Of a stretch of 64,000 nucleotides of DNA, positions 44,401 through 52,449 are shown in pieces. The notes under the pieces are model-generated. The model was given only the letters and a program-made list of their open reading frames with translations. It searched no databases and had not been told where the DNA came from. Numbering within the stretch: the stretch's first letter is position 1; each line of letters starts with the position of its first letter. A program made the position numbers and the translations under genes. Source of the DNA: Lampropedia puyangensis (lineage in GTDB: Bacteria > Pseudomonadota > Gammaproteobacteria > Burkholderiales > Burkholderiaceae_C); the NCBI RefSeq assembly GCF_004833285.1, contig NZ_STFG01000001.1:62001-126000 (forward strand). Direction: 5' to 3'.

Positions 44401-45473
44401 TGCAACCTGGTGTCGACGCAAGCAGCGCTGCGGTGTTGACGGTTCGGTCGTTCCAAGCGGAGCCGGGTGCGATGCTGCGCATTCATGTGCAAGACGCAGG
44501 AGTGGCGAGCAGACTGCAAGTCAATGGCCTTGCGCAGTTGAATGGGCATGTGCAGTTGGTATCGCTAGGTACTATGCCTAGCGGGCGCTTTCATATTCTT
44601 GATAGTACGCAACCCATTCAAGGGGCATTTGCAGACATGGTTTTTGTGCCCGCACTGGCTGCAGAGACCATTTCGCAGTTCAGCCATGAAGAGCAAGCCG
44701 TTGTAGCTTGGGTAGTTGCAACGCCTGCTTTGGAAACTGAAGGCACAGATCAAACGGCGGTTATTCATAAAGCGTTTGCTGATCCATTGCTTGTGCGGTT
44801 GCTCGATGACGATGGTGCACCGGTAGAGGGGATTTCTGTTGAGTTCTCCACTCCTGCCACGGGGGCTGGCGCTGTGTTGAGTCAGACATTGGTGCTCACC
44901 AATGCAAATGGAGAGGCCAGCGTGACGGCAACAGCTAATGCTGAAGCGGGACAGTACTTAGTGACCGCTCGTGTTCAGGGGCTGGCTGAGAGTGTTAATT
45001 TCGCGCTGGAAAATACCTTGCACGAAGTGGCATTTACGCTGACGACCACACCCGCACAGCCGCTGGAGGGGGAGGAATTCACCATTGAGGTGCAAATGCA
45101 GTCCGATGCAGATACAGCGCCAACGGGAACATTGAATGTGCTGGTTGCAGGGCAAGTTGTCTGCCCTGACGTTGCGTTGGCGCAGTCCACTGCGCAGTGT
45201 GTGTTGCCCAAGGGCGTGTCTTTGGCGAAATCAACGCACGCCCAAGATGGAGCAAAGGCTGCGACGGTGGTGGTTGCAGGGCAGACATTGGATATTGAGG
45301 TGCAGTATTCAGGCGATGCCTTGCACCAGTCTGCCACGTGGACAACGCAATTGGCGCTGATGCGCCAGATTGTTTCCACGCCGGTGCCATGGAATGCCCC
45401 TTGGGCTTTGTTGTGCATGGGTCTGATGCTGGCCTTGAGCGCACGCCTGGTGTGGCGCCGTCGAGCAGGCTAA
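41463..45473 (+). CDS. Large mosaic surface protein: haemagglutinin-like N-terminus, Ig-like domains, C-terminal sorting-like tail
   Basis: A 1336-residue protein from ATG 41463; a TTG at 41397 would bury the signal peptide behind 22 residues. Residues 1-40 are a signal peptide (cleavage near IQAQG). Residues ~45-150 resemble the two-partner-secretion haemagglutination domain (ALIRWDTFDIGNSSEVHVVF, HIEHAAGVQFGSSARL). Residues ~170-900 hold GN-x-F-G-G-like repeats. Residues ~945-1060 look like an autotransporter-type beta-helix end, ~1085-1180 a Big_1-like Ig domain and ~1183-1300 a second Ig-like domain. The end TPVPWNAPWALL, hydrophobic helix and WRRRAG resemble IPTL/PEP-CTERM signals. Bases ~41985-44140 are much richer in G+C than both flanks. 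It is probably an adhesin or matrix protein; no TpsB partner is nearby. Confidence 0.8.
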   Translation: MHVHALPYFFVLIHRFGLRAVGVFCVCLGFLGVTNIQAQGLSAGISSQSGVSLSTSDDGDVLTITVDPVAQALIRWDTFDIGNSSEVHVVFSQADTVLRNEVTGTTGGLIAGTLTSVGGGTVHIEHAAGVQFGSSARLTLTGGDFSVSSQGDIVLGGNWDGRNLTVQAGGSLTQSGAISVNGTSSFTATSDIALDQSGNVFEDVVSLNGNASQVTASGGLRFGILNVISLMASADTLYLPRSLTTLGGQSYRGRLVLEGDTSLTSTLGALAFTSTLEGPHALSLHASGTVYLDAMANIASLDATATETQLVSDITTLGDIALTNTRVIGDVALTSTGGSVQINGSLNGLQDDTDVLSITADGQIALQNAVGNDVRLHDLSLSAGTVSTFVVDVGNRLAIDSIASITQNGAYNVGGTSRFASDGSITLLNIGNIFGGDVELNGSNVQIAAQGPLTLSGVDANLLHATATDLLTVRNADVATSSTLTGDAVALDGVALGQTAEVTALDGNITQQGSVRVDGPSRWTAAGDVLLDNDSNQLNGPVTAVGGAITLATAGALDVANVQASGQATLRGNGVYLGSAQATGLQVDSSAGITQGSALNLASGSRFTAVDDVLLDNAGNTFGGGIQVMGRNIDIHSAGGLLLNGVEATGNLRAAAAGGSLLQSGDVRVQGRSDLLAGGSVQLDRAGNQFGGPVVVEGRSILLRAGSGLDMESVRNGSNSAVQLLATGDIDVAGDAIDTGNSLLSLLSSAGQVRTATTLRGSQVSIGGVEGIRIGGEITASRLSLTATRGDVLQQSGRIQSGDALLSAGQGDLRLTSADNRFNGVTTLYGRDVDMAAGGLLLGDVAVSRNLKLDSSGSITQQAQMRVTGDAELRAAGDITLLHAGNRFGSSLSLSGVNMQLHSDENVTLLRADGQHLSLNGDGVFLIPDGTTISTGSVDLRGGNLQVRGALTNALTVESGATISGDGTVGTLVVKPQAQVQPGVDASSAAVLTVRSFQAEPGAMLRIHVQDAGVASRLQVNGLAQLNGHVQLVSLGTMPSGRFHILDSTQPIQGAFADMVFVPALAAETISQFSHEEQAVVAWVVATPALETEGTDQTAVIHKAFADPLLVRLLDDDGAPVEGISVEFSTPATGAGAVLSQTLVLTNANGEASVTATANAEAGQYLVTARVQGLAESVNFALENTLHEVAFTLTTTPAQPLEGEEFTIEVQMQSDADTAPTGTLNVLVAGQVVCPDVALAQSTAQCVLPKGVSLAKSTHAQDGAKAATVVVAGQTLDIEVQYSGDALHQSATWTTQLALMRQIVSTPVPWNAPWALLCMGLMLALSARLVWRRRAG

Positions 45474-45484
45474 CTGCCTACAAC

Positions 45485-45522
45485 AAAAACAAAAAGGCCG
45501 TGACAGCGGTCTTTTTGTTTTT
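45485..45522 (+). terminator. Rho-independent terminator after the surface protein gene
   Basis: AAAAACAAAAAGGCCG (45485-45500) pairs with CGGTCTTTTTGTTTTT (45507-45522) with one wobble. The T-rich arm supplies the terminator tail. It lies 12 bases after the stop. Confidence 0.85.
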
Positions 45523-45586
45523 CTGCTCCAATCAAGCGCATCGCCAGAGGGCTTTCCCACCAGATGTTCAGGAGCTTTGACGCCGT

Positions 45587-46600
45587 ATGCCACAACCTAC
45601 CGTAAAACCCCAACTCTCAATGCTCGACTTGGTCACCGTACGCCAAGGGCAGTCGGTTGCGGGGGCTATTGAAACGGCCGTGCGCACGGCGCAGCATGTA
45701 GAGCAGTTGGGCTTTACCCGCTATTGGATGGCAGAGCACCACAATATGCCGGGCATTGCCAGCTCTTCTACCGCGGTGTTGATAGGCCATGTGGCCGGGC
45801 AAACCCAACGTATTCGCGTGGGCGCTGGGGGCATCATGCTCCCCAACCATGCCCCCCTTGTGGTGGCAGAAGCATTTGGCACATTAGAGGCGATTTACCC
45901 CGGCCGCATTGATTTGGGTTTGGGGCGTGCGCCGGGCACAGACCAGCCGACTATGCGTGCATTGCGGCGTGGCCGCATGGAGACTGAAGACGACTTTCCC
46001 CGTGAAGTGCAGCAACTGCAGTTGCTGCTCGGTGATGCCAAGCCAGGCCAGCCGTTGGTTGCCACACCCGGTGCAGGCAGCCATGTTCCGATTTGGCTTT
46101 TGGGTTCAAGCCTGTTTTCAGCGCAATTGGCGGCGCATTTGGGCTTGCCGTATGCCTTTGCGTCGCACTTCGCCCCGCGTTTTTTGCAGCAAGCCATTCA
46201 CATGTACCGCGACTTGTTCCAACCATCCAAAGTGCTGGATAAGCCACACGTCATGGTAGGCGTGCCGATTGTGGCTGCGGCAACTGATGAAGAGGCGGAG
46301 TTTTTAGCCAGTAGCACTTACCAGCGCATACTGGGCATTTTGACCAACCAGCGCGGTTTGATGCAGCCGCCAGTAGAGGGCTTTATGCAATCGTTGGATG
46401 CGTCTTCGCATCGGGCTATTTTGGACTTTCTGGCCGCAGGTGTGATTGGCGGGCCTGACACCTTGCAGCAGGGCATACAGCGCGTGATCGAAACCACCCA
46501 AGCCGATGAATTCATGGTGGTGACGGACTTGTTCGATGTGGATGCCCGTCTGCAGTCGCTGACGTTGACCGCGCAGGCATTGGCTGCATTGAACGCATAA
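45587..46600 (+). CDS. LLM-class flavin-dependent oxidoreductase (luciferase-like)
   Basis: A 337-residue protein. [61 protein letters not shown] and [19 protein letters not shown] are the hallmarks of the MsnO8/YhbW-like branch of bacterial luciferase-like monooxygenases, which use reduced FMN and oxygen. No flavin reductase is next to it; one is encoded at 31166. It follows the surface-protein terminator and is convergent with a broken LysR gene. The substrate is unknown. Confidence 0.9.
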   Translation: MPQPTVKPQLSMLDLVTVRQGQSVAGAIETAVRTAQHVEQLGFTRYWMAEHHNMPGIASSSTAVLIGHVAGQTQRIRVGAGGIMLPNHAPLVVAEAFGTLEAIYPGRIDLGLGRAPGTDQPTMRALRRGRMETEDDFPREVQQLQLLLGDAKPGQPLVATPGAGSHVPIWLLGSSLFSAQLAAHLGLPYAFASHFAPRFLQQAIHMYRDLFQPSKVLDKPHVMVGVPIVAAATDEEAEFLASSTYQRILGILTNQRGLMQPPVEGFMQSLDASSHRAILDFLAAGVIGGPDTLQQGIQRVIETTQADEFMVVTDLFDVDARLQSLTLTAQALAALNA

Positions 46601-46622
46601 CGCGGCCTTGCTGCGGGGCGAT

Positions 46623-47548
46623 TCAACGTCGATGGCGTGCCTTGGGCGCGGTTGCTTGCGTGAAAGACAAATCAGCTCGGTGTTCTTCGAACAATTGGAT
46701 CAGGTGATCAGCAACTGCGCGAACGCGCCTGGAGTGCGCTAAGTTGGAATGGATGGCTAGCCAGATGGGCTGATCTGCCCCCAGTTCGGGGAGTAGGCAA
46801 ACAAGCCCCGCCTGCCGGGCCAGAAAGTGCGGGAGCACCGCCAATCCAATGCAGCTGTTGCGGCTGCCATCTGTGCTGACAGCGTATTGGCTTCGAGTTG
46901 GCATGGCCGTCCTCGCAACATGCGAGCGATCCATTTGGCTGCCGGCAGATGGTGATGGGACTCTGGCCAGCCAATGAAGGTATCGCCATCGAAGGTGGCG
47001 GCATTAGCTCCGGCGCGGCGCGCATCGACGTATCCACGCGCACCGTACAGGCCAAATCCCAAAGTGCCCAGACGCTTGATTGTGACGTTACCAGCTTCTG
47101 GTTTGACCATCCGCACCGCCAGATCGGCATCACGCCGGTGCAGGTTTACGGTCTGTACACCGCTGACGATCTCCACGCGCAGCTCAGGATGGATGGCAAA
47201 CAGTGTCGGCAGCGAGGGGACGATCAACGCGTTGGCCAAATTCTCTGCGGTTGCAAGGCGCACGCATCCCGCCACTTGCCCTTGCTGCTGTGCGGCTTCT
47301 CCGAAAGCCTGCCCGGCATGTTCCAGTGCTTCAGCCTGCTCCAGCAGGGCTTCACCATCATCCGTGAGGCTGTAGCCACTTTGATGTCGGCTGAACAATG
47401 CTATGCCGAGTGCCGCTTCCAGGCGATCCAGTCGCCGTGACACGGTCGCGATGCCCATCTCAAGCGCGGTGGCTGCACCGCTCAAGGTGCCAGCGCGCGC
47501 AATGGCCAAAAAAATACGGGCGTCATCCCATTGGATTTGAGTATTCAT
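46623..47548 (-). pseudogene. LysR family regulator with a single-base frameshift
   Basis: It starts at ATG 47546-47548 (MNTQIQWDDARIFLAIARAG) with recognition helix LEMGIATVSRRLDRLEAALG. The frame is intact to QMAAATA, then is lost at about 46851: the minus strand reads GCTGCATTGG where GCTGGCATTGG would continue as AGIGLAVLPHFLARQAG, the expected LysR C-terminal strand. The correct second frame runs to 46623. Restoring one G would give 308 residues, a normal LysR length. It is either a true pseudogene with a 5' part able to bind DNA, or a sequencing error. It is divergent from an aldo/keto reductase gene with a strong palindrome between. Confidence 0.85.
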
Positions 47549-47552
47549 TTTG

Positions 47553-47570
47553 TTTTCCAAATATGGAAAA
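47553..47570. promoter_or_regulatory. Operator-like inverted repeat TTTTCCA-N4-TGGAAAA
   Basis: Perfect 7-bp arms lie immediately upstream of the broken LysR gene in the 97-base divergent spacer. It is the probable binding site of the intact form of that regulator, controlling the aldo/keto reductase and itself. Confidence 0.6.
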
Positions 47571-47645
47571 TTGGATTTTAATTTTATCTATTTGATAATC
47601 ATTTTTGAAAGGCCATACTTTCCCTATCTTGTAAGGGGAAGTGCA

Positions 47646-48629
47646 ATGCAAAGACGAAAGCTTGGACACGATCTGGAGGTTTCTGCCCTCGGCCTTGGCT
47701 GCATGGGCATGAGCGAGTTCTATGGCCCGCGCGACGATGCGCAGGCGCACCATCTGCTGGATCAGGCGATTGGCATGGGGGTGGACTTTCTCGATACCGC
47801 CGACATGTATGGCCCACATCACAATGAGGAGTTGATAGGCCGCTTCCTCGCGACACGCAAACCGAAGGTGCAGATTGCAACCAAGTTCGGCATTGTGCGC
47901 AGGCCTGGCGAATACCGGCGCAGCATCAACAACAGCCCGGATTACGCACGGGCATGTTGCGAAGCCTCGTTGCGGCGGCTTGGTGTTGAGCAGATCGACC
48001 TGTACTACGTCCATCGCATAGATCCAACGCATCCTATTGAAGCAACGATGGAGGGCCTGAGCCGACTGGTAGAGCAGGGTAAGGTCGCGCGTATCGGCCT
48101 GTGTGAAGTCAGTGCGGCCACCCTGCGGCGTGCGCATGCCGTGCATCCGGTGGCTGCCGTCCAGACCGAATATTCGTTGTGGACACGGGATGTGGAAACC
48201 GAGGTACTCCCGACTTGCCGCGAACTGGGGGTCGGTTTGGTGGCTTATTCACCATTGGGGCGTGGCTTTCTGACCGGGCGGTTTCAGCACGATGCGACCT
48301 TCGAGGACGGTGACTTCCGCGCCAGCCTGCCGCGTTTTCAGCCAGAGAACATCGCCACCAACCGTTCCCTGGTCGATGTTATTTCATCTATCGCCGTGCG
48401 CAAGACGTGCACGACGGCACAAATCGCTTTGGCATGGCTATTGGCGCAAGGCGATGACATCGTGCCCATTCCTGGTACGCGGCGCCTCTCGCATCTGCAA
48501 GACAACCTGGGCGCGTTATCGGTGCACCTGGAGCCAGAAGATATGGCTGAACTGGGGCGTGCGCTTGACGCAGTGCCAGTCGCAGGAGAGCGCTACACCG
48601 AAGAAGGGATGAAAGGGGTCAACGCATGA
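47646..48629 (+). CDS. Aldo/keto reductase
   Basis: A 327-residue TIM-barrel NADPH reductase starting at ATG 47646 (MQRRKLGHDLEVSALGLGCM) after AAGGGGAAG. The catalytic tetrad is visible: Asp in VDFLDTADMYGPHH, Tyr in the same segment, Lys in VQIATKFGIVRRPG and His in DLYYVHRIDPTHP. C-terminal IPIPGTRR-type cofactor loop: IVPIPGTRRLSHLQDNLGAL. It reduces an aldehyde or ketone to an alcohol. It is translationally coupled to the next gene (ATGA) and richer in G+C than most of the window: a sample at 47701-47760 counts 40 of 60. Confidence 0.92.
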   Translation: MQRRKLGHDLEVSALGLGCMGMSEFYGPRDDAQAHHLLDQAIGMGVDFLDTADMYGPHHNEELIGRFLATRKPKVQIATKFGIVRRPGEYRRSINNSPDYARACCEASLRRLGVEQIDLYYVHRIDPTHPIEATMEGLSRLVEQGKVARIGLCEVSAATLRRAHAVHPVAAVQTEYSLWTRDVETEVLPTCRELGVGLVAYSPLGRGFLTGRFQHDATFEDGDFRASLPRFQPENIATNRSLVDVISSIAVRKTCTTAQIALAWLLAQGDDIVPIPGTRRLSHLQDNLGALSVHLEPEDMAELGRALDAVPVAGERYTEEGMKGVNA

Positions 48630-49027
48630 GCAGCCCTAGTTCTGAACGGCGTGAGCGGGCTTTTGCGCTGCTGGCCCAACTGGATCCACAGGCACCCGAG
48701 AAGGTCGCCAAAAATCTCGACGAACTGTCTGACGATTTTGCCGAATTGGTGCTGGGGTTTGCCTTTGCTTATGTGGTGTCGCACCCAGGCATCGATTTGC
48801 GCACCCGCGAAATGCTCAGGGTCGCTGCACTGATGGCGATGGGCAACGCACCGGGGCAACTCGAATTCCATATCCGGGCCGCACTGCAGGTCGGTGTCAG
48901 CAGGAGTGAAATCGTGGAAATCCTGCTGCAGATGGCCGTCTACGCAGGTGTGCCTGCATGCATGAATGGCATCAGTGCAGCAAGAAAAGCATTTGCCTCA
49001 CATGGTCGGGGCGATCAGGGTTCATGA
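48626..49027 (+). CDS. Carboxymuconolactone decarboxylase (CMD) family protein
   Basis: A 133-residue all-helical protein. TREMLRVAALMAMGNAPGQL, FHIRAALQVGVSRSEIVEIL and MAVYAGVPACMNGISAARKA are the CMD/PcaC-type core. True PcaC decarboxylates 4-carboxymuconolactone; many small CMD proteins are instead peroxidase-like or uncharacterised. The AhpD-type C-x-x-C is absent and only a single Cys is present near the C-terminus. It overlaps the aldo/keto reductase stop by four bases and forms a two-gene operon with it. Confidence 0.88.
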   Translation: MSSPSSERRERAFALLAQLDPQAPEKVAKNLDELSDDFAELVLGFAFAYVVSHPGIDLRTREMLRVAALMAMGNAPGQLEFHIRAALQVGVSRSEIVEILLQMAVYAGVPACMNGISAARKAFASHGRGDQGS

Positions 49028-49057
49028 TCGCGGGCATTAGTAGTTGCTCTTAAAGCG

Positions 49058-49867
49058 CTATTCATGAGGGATGCAGAGCCATGCAAACCACAGCTTTTGC
49101 GCTTGTTCTTGGTAGGCCGAGGTCAGTTGAAAGAGTCGTTCACGCGCTTGGACGGGCATCAATTGGGCTGGCAAGACGGGGTCTCGAACCAGATGGGCAA
49201 TGGCCGCGCGGCCAAGCAGCATGGTCTCTCTGACTGCGAGATCCAAGGGCATGTTAAAGAGCTGTGCCTGACTTTGCTCCAGCGCGTCCAGATACTGCTG
49301 GTCGACGGTCGCCATGGCATCCACATTCCAAAGCCGCCGTGCTTGTTCTTCAAATGCGGTTTCCAATTGCGTGAGCCGGAAGGGTACAGCGTCAGGTGCC
49401 ATACCCAATTGCCTGAGTCGACGTACCTGAGCGCTTATTCCGCCGCGCAAATTATTGGGGCGAATGAATAAATGAGGACGCAGCTCTGCAAATCCACATA
49501 GGGAAAGCGCCAGAAGGTGGTGCCGCCACTGGGTGCGGTCTTCTTTGGTGACGAGACCGTTGTGAACAGCCAGCCAATCCCCGTTGCGCCATGGTCGAGC
49601 ATTCAGGTGCTTGTGCTTCCATTGGTCTACGGTTTGCGGCAGTGGCCGGTTCTTGCGAACGAGGCTGTATTGGCCCCGCTCGCCACGGTGGATTTTTCCT
49701 TGGCTGCTCAGTCGTGTCAGGCTCACGCGCATGGCTGTCTCAGAGATGTCCATAAGCGTGCCTGCGCGGCAGATGTCGTAGGAGCTCAAGGGCTTGTCGA
49801 TTGCGCTGAGCATGTCCAGGATCAACACAGGGGCTCGCGGAGTGCGCAGCGGAATATTACATGCCAT
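49058..49867 (-). CDS. PaaX-family transcriptional repressor
   Basis: A 269-residue protein. The N-terminal winged helix (VLILDMLSAIDKPLSSYDIC, ETAMRVSLTRLSSQGKIHRG) and the central WRNGDWLAVHNGL followed by RRHHLL-like helices match the PaaX family, whose founder represses phenylacetate degradation and is released by phenylacetyl-CoA. The C-terminal half carries TMLLGRAAIAHLVRDPVLPA, typical of PaaX ends. It is divergent from a crotonase/acyl-CoA ligase pair over only 69 bases, so an aryl- or acyl-CoA made by that ligase is its likely effector. Confidence 0.88.
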   Translation of the reverse strand: MACNIPLRTPRAPVLILDMLSAIDKPLSSYDICRAGTLMDISETAMRVSLTRLSSQGKIHRGERGQYSLVRKNRPLPQTVDQWKHKHLNARPWRNGDWLAVHNGLVTKEDRTQWRHHLLALSLCGFAELRPHLFIRPNNLRGGISAQVRRLRQLGMAPDAVPFRLTQLETAFEEQARRLWNVDAMATVDQQYLDALEQSQAQLFNMPLDLAVRETMLLGRAAIAHLVRDPVLPAQLMPVQARERLFQLTSAYQEQAQKLWFAWLCIPHE

Positions 49868-49936
49868 TGTGATGTTTGCGAAATATTGAAATGTTTCCTA
49901 GTATGGGCGAAACAAGCTACAGGAGCAATATTCGGT

Positions 49937-50722
49937 ATGACGCAAGAACACTTTATTCGTTACGAGAAGCTGGACGACATTTGCGTGATCACGCTGGACA
50001 AGCCGGCAAAGCGCAACGCGGTCGATGGTCCGATGGCTATGGCGTTACGCCATGCATTTGAGCGCTTTTATCGTGATCCGGAGATTCGGGTTGGTGTTTT
50101 GACTGGCGCGAACGGCACATTCTGCGCTGGCGCTGACCTGTCCTCGGTGGGCGATCCAGAACGACAGACTGAGGTTGACCCTGAAGGCGGTGGAACAGGC
50201 CCGATGGGGCCCACACGGATGCCAACCCAGAAACCCTTGATTGCGGCAGTGAGTGGATACGCGGTGGCTGGAGGGCTTGAGCTTGCGCTGATGGCTGACA
50301 TGCGTGTGGCCCAGGAAGATGCGGTTTTTGGTGTGTTTTGCCGGCGCTGGGGTGTTCCATTGATTGACGGGGGAACGGTGCGTTTGCCCAGAGTGATAGG
50401 CATGGGCCGTGCGATGGACATGATTTTGACGGGGCGCCCTGTTGGTGCTGCCGAAGCCATGGCTATGGGGCTAGTCAATCGTGTCACGCCAGTGGGCAAA
50501 GCGCTCGAAGAGGCCATGAAGCTGGCCCGCGAGATCGCCTCATTTCCGCAGCAATGCATGCTTGCTGACCGCCAATCTGCGTATGAGCAGTGGGATATGA
50601 GCTATGTCGATGCAATCCGCAACGAAGGGCGCTGCGGTGCACCTATTGTGGCTGCTGAAGGCGTGCGGGGCGCATCGCGTTTTGTGCAGGGCGCTGGACG
50701 CCACGGTGCATTCAAGTCATGA
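49937..50722 (+). CDS. Enoyl-CoA hydratase/crotonase family protein with atypical active site
   Basis: A 261-residue protein starting at ATG 49937 (MTQEHFIRYEKLDDICVITL) after ACAGGAG. The oxyanion-hole segments are present: GTFCAGADLSSVGDPER and AVAGGLELALMADMRVA. The second acid site, normally PE-x-x-x-G, reads VFCRRWGVPLIDGGTVRLPR, so the usual catalytic Glu is replaced by Arg/Cys. It may therefore be a hydrolase, isomerase or other crotonase rather than a classical hydratase. It is co-transcribed with an acyl-CoA ligase 94 bases downstream and faces a PaaX-type repressor gene. Confidence 0.88.
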   Translation: MTQEHFIRYEKLDDICVITLDKPAKRNAVDGPMAMALRHAFERFYRDPEIRVGVLTGANGTFCAGADLSSVGDPERQTEVDPEGGGTGPMGPTRMPTQKPLIAAVSGYAVAGGLELALMADMRVAQEDAVFGVFCRRWGVPLIDGGTVRLPRVIGMGRAMDMILTGRPVGAAEAMAMGLVNRVTPVGKALEEAMKLAREIASFPQQCMLADRQSAYEQWDMSYVDAIRNEGRCGAPIVAAEGVRGASRFVQGAGRHGAFKS

Positions 50723-50816
50723 ACTTTTGGCGCTTGAAGCGCTTTGCCAAGTGCCTTGATTCAAACCATTAGAAAAACCAACCTTTGCATTTTTTGCTAT
50801 CTAGGAGACAACAGAC

Positions 50817-52370
50817 ATGACCTCAACATCCAGTCCTATGACCAATCGACGCGGCCCAACCTATAGAGAGCTGATTCGTCGCGGTGCGAGGCAGCATGGC
50901 TCGCGCATTGCCATTGAGTTTGGCCGTGAATCGATGACATTCACACAAGTTGATCAGCTCAGCGCCCAATTGGCCAGCGCCATGTTGGCCAATGGGATGG
51001 TGCCGCACCAGCGCGTCGGAATTTTGCTGAACAACGGCCTCTATAGCGTGCCTCTGGATTTTGCATGCGTGAAGGCGGGTGTAAACCGTGTCCCTTTGAA
51101 TGCTCGCCTCTCTGTTCAAGAGCATGCGCGCATGCTGACCAGTACAGGCTGCCAATTTCTGTTGTTTGGTGATGGCTTGAGCCAGCGCGCCCAAGAACTG
51201 GCGCAAGCCGTTCCAGGCATCGTGTGCTTTGGCGTTGGCGCAAGCCTTTCTGGGGTCAAGGACTTGGTGACTGAGGCACACCACCAACCGCTCACTGACC
51301 CTGACGTCACGGTTGATCCCGACGATGTGGTGTTGACGCTGTTTACCTCGGGCACAACGGGAACGCTGAAAGCAGCGCAGCATACCCAGTCCTCCTATGC
51401 AGCTATTTGCCGCAATATTCTTCTCAATTTGATTGCAGTGCAGCGCGACGATGCCATGTTGCATGCCGCATCGCTGATTCACGCCAGTGGCACGTTTGTG
51501 CTGCCGTTTTGGATACGTGGCGCGCGCACCGTCATTCTTTCCGGGTTTGAACCACAGGGCTTTCTGGATGCGATTGCGCACCATCGTGTTACGGCGATCA
51601 ATCTGGTTCCAACCATGCTGCAGATGCTGCTGGAGTGTGAAGGATTTGAGCGTACAGATATTGCATGCTTGAAGTCGGTGGTTTATGGCGCTTCGCCTAT
51701 GCCAAGAAGCACCATACAGAGGGCGATGGCAGCATGGGGGCGCCACAGGTTTTGGCAATACTATGGACAGACAGAGGTTCCGCTGTGCATCGCAGTGCTA
51801 CGCCCGGAAGACCACGAAGAAAACCTGCTTGCCTCCTGCGGTCAACCTGCATTGGATGTTGAGATCCGTTTGGTGGATGCTGATGGTGGTGATGTGGCCG
51901 TGGGTGAACCCGGAGAGATTCTGGTTCGCTCTGCCTCAGCCATTGCACAGTACCACGACGCACCAGACTTGAACCAGCAAACGTTTGATAGCGAAGGTTG
52001 GGTGCATACACGCGATATCGGACAGTTTGATGCGCAGGGCTTTTTGCACCTTAAAGATCGCACCTCTGACATGATCATCACAGGTGGCTATAACGTCTAC
52101 CCGCGCGAAGTGGAAGATGTGCTGCTGTCACACCCTGAAGTGCTTGAGTGTGGTGTTTTTGGCAAGCCCGATGCCAAATGGGTTGAAGCTGTATGCGCTG
52201 CTGTTGTGTTGCGAAGCGGTGCCAGCGTGACTGAAAGCGATTTGATTCAATGGGTGTCCAAACAGCTGGCTTCTTACAAGAAGCCAACCTCTATCGTATT
52301 TGCGTCAGCGATCCCTAAAACGGCCGTTGGAAAACTCAATCGACGTGAGCTGAAAAGGCTGTTTGCCTGA
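50817..52370 (+). CDS. AMP-dependent acyl/aryl-CoA ligase
   Basis: A 517-residue adenylate-forming enzyme preceded by AGGAGACAAC. The phosphate loop is LTLFTSGTTGTLKAAQHTQS near residue 180; WQYYGQTEVPLCIAVL near 315, VHTRDIGQFDAQGFLHLKDR and MIITGGYNVYPREVEDVLL near 415-430 are the A5, A7 and A8 core motifs. The C-terminal catalytic Lys is in KTAVGKLNRREL. It activates a carboxylic acid with ATP and CoA, supplying the substrate of the neighbouring crotonase. The specific acid is unknown; PaaX-type control hints at an aromatic or aryl-acetic acid. Confidence 0.92.
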   Translation: MTSTSSPMTNRRGPTYRELIRRGARQHGSRIAIEFGRESMTFTQVDQLSAQLASAMLANGMVPHQRVGILLNNGLYSVPLDFACVKAGVNRVPLNARLSVQEHARMLTSTGCQFLLFGDGLSQRAQELAQAVPGIVCFGVGASLSGVKDLVTEAHHQPLTDPDVTVDPDDVVLTLFTSGTTGTLKAAQHTQSSYAAICRNILLNLIAVQRDDAMLHAASLIHASGTFVLPFWIRGARTVILSGFEPQGFLDAIAHHRVTAINLVPTMLQMLLECEGFERTDIACLKSVVYGASPMPRSTIQRAMAAWGRHRFWQYYGQTEVPLCIAVLRPEDHEENLLASCGQPALDVEIRLVDADGGDVAVGEPGEILVRSASAIAQYHDAPDLNQQTFDSEGWVHTRDIGQFDAQGFLHLKDRTSDMIITGGYNVYPREVEDVLLSHPEVLECGVFGKPDAKWVEAVCAAVVLRSGASVTESDLIQWVSKQLASYKKPTSIVFASAIPKTAVGKLNRRELKRLFA

Positions 52371-52383
52371 TTTTTTGGGAAGT

Positions 52384-52420
52384 GGCCTATACAAAGCGGC
52401 TTTCAGCTTTTGTTTAGGCC
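52384..52420. terminator. Candidate bidirectional terminator between ligase and copper ATPase genes
   Basis: GGCCTATACAAAGC (52384-52397) pairs with GCTTTTGTTTAGGCC (52406-52420) with one mismatch and one bulge. It lies between convergent genes, 13 bases after the ligase stop and 30 before the ATPase stop. Confidence 0.55.
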
Positions 52421-52449
52421 GCCAGTTGTGTGTCAATCGATGTAGTCAG

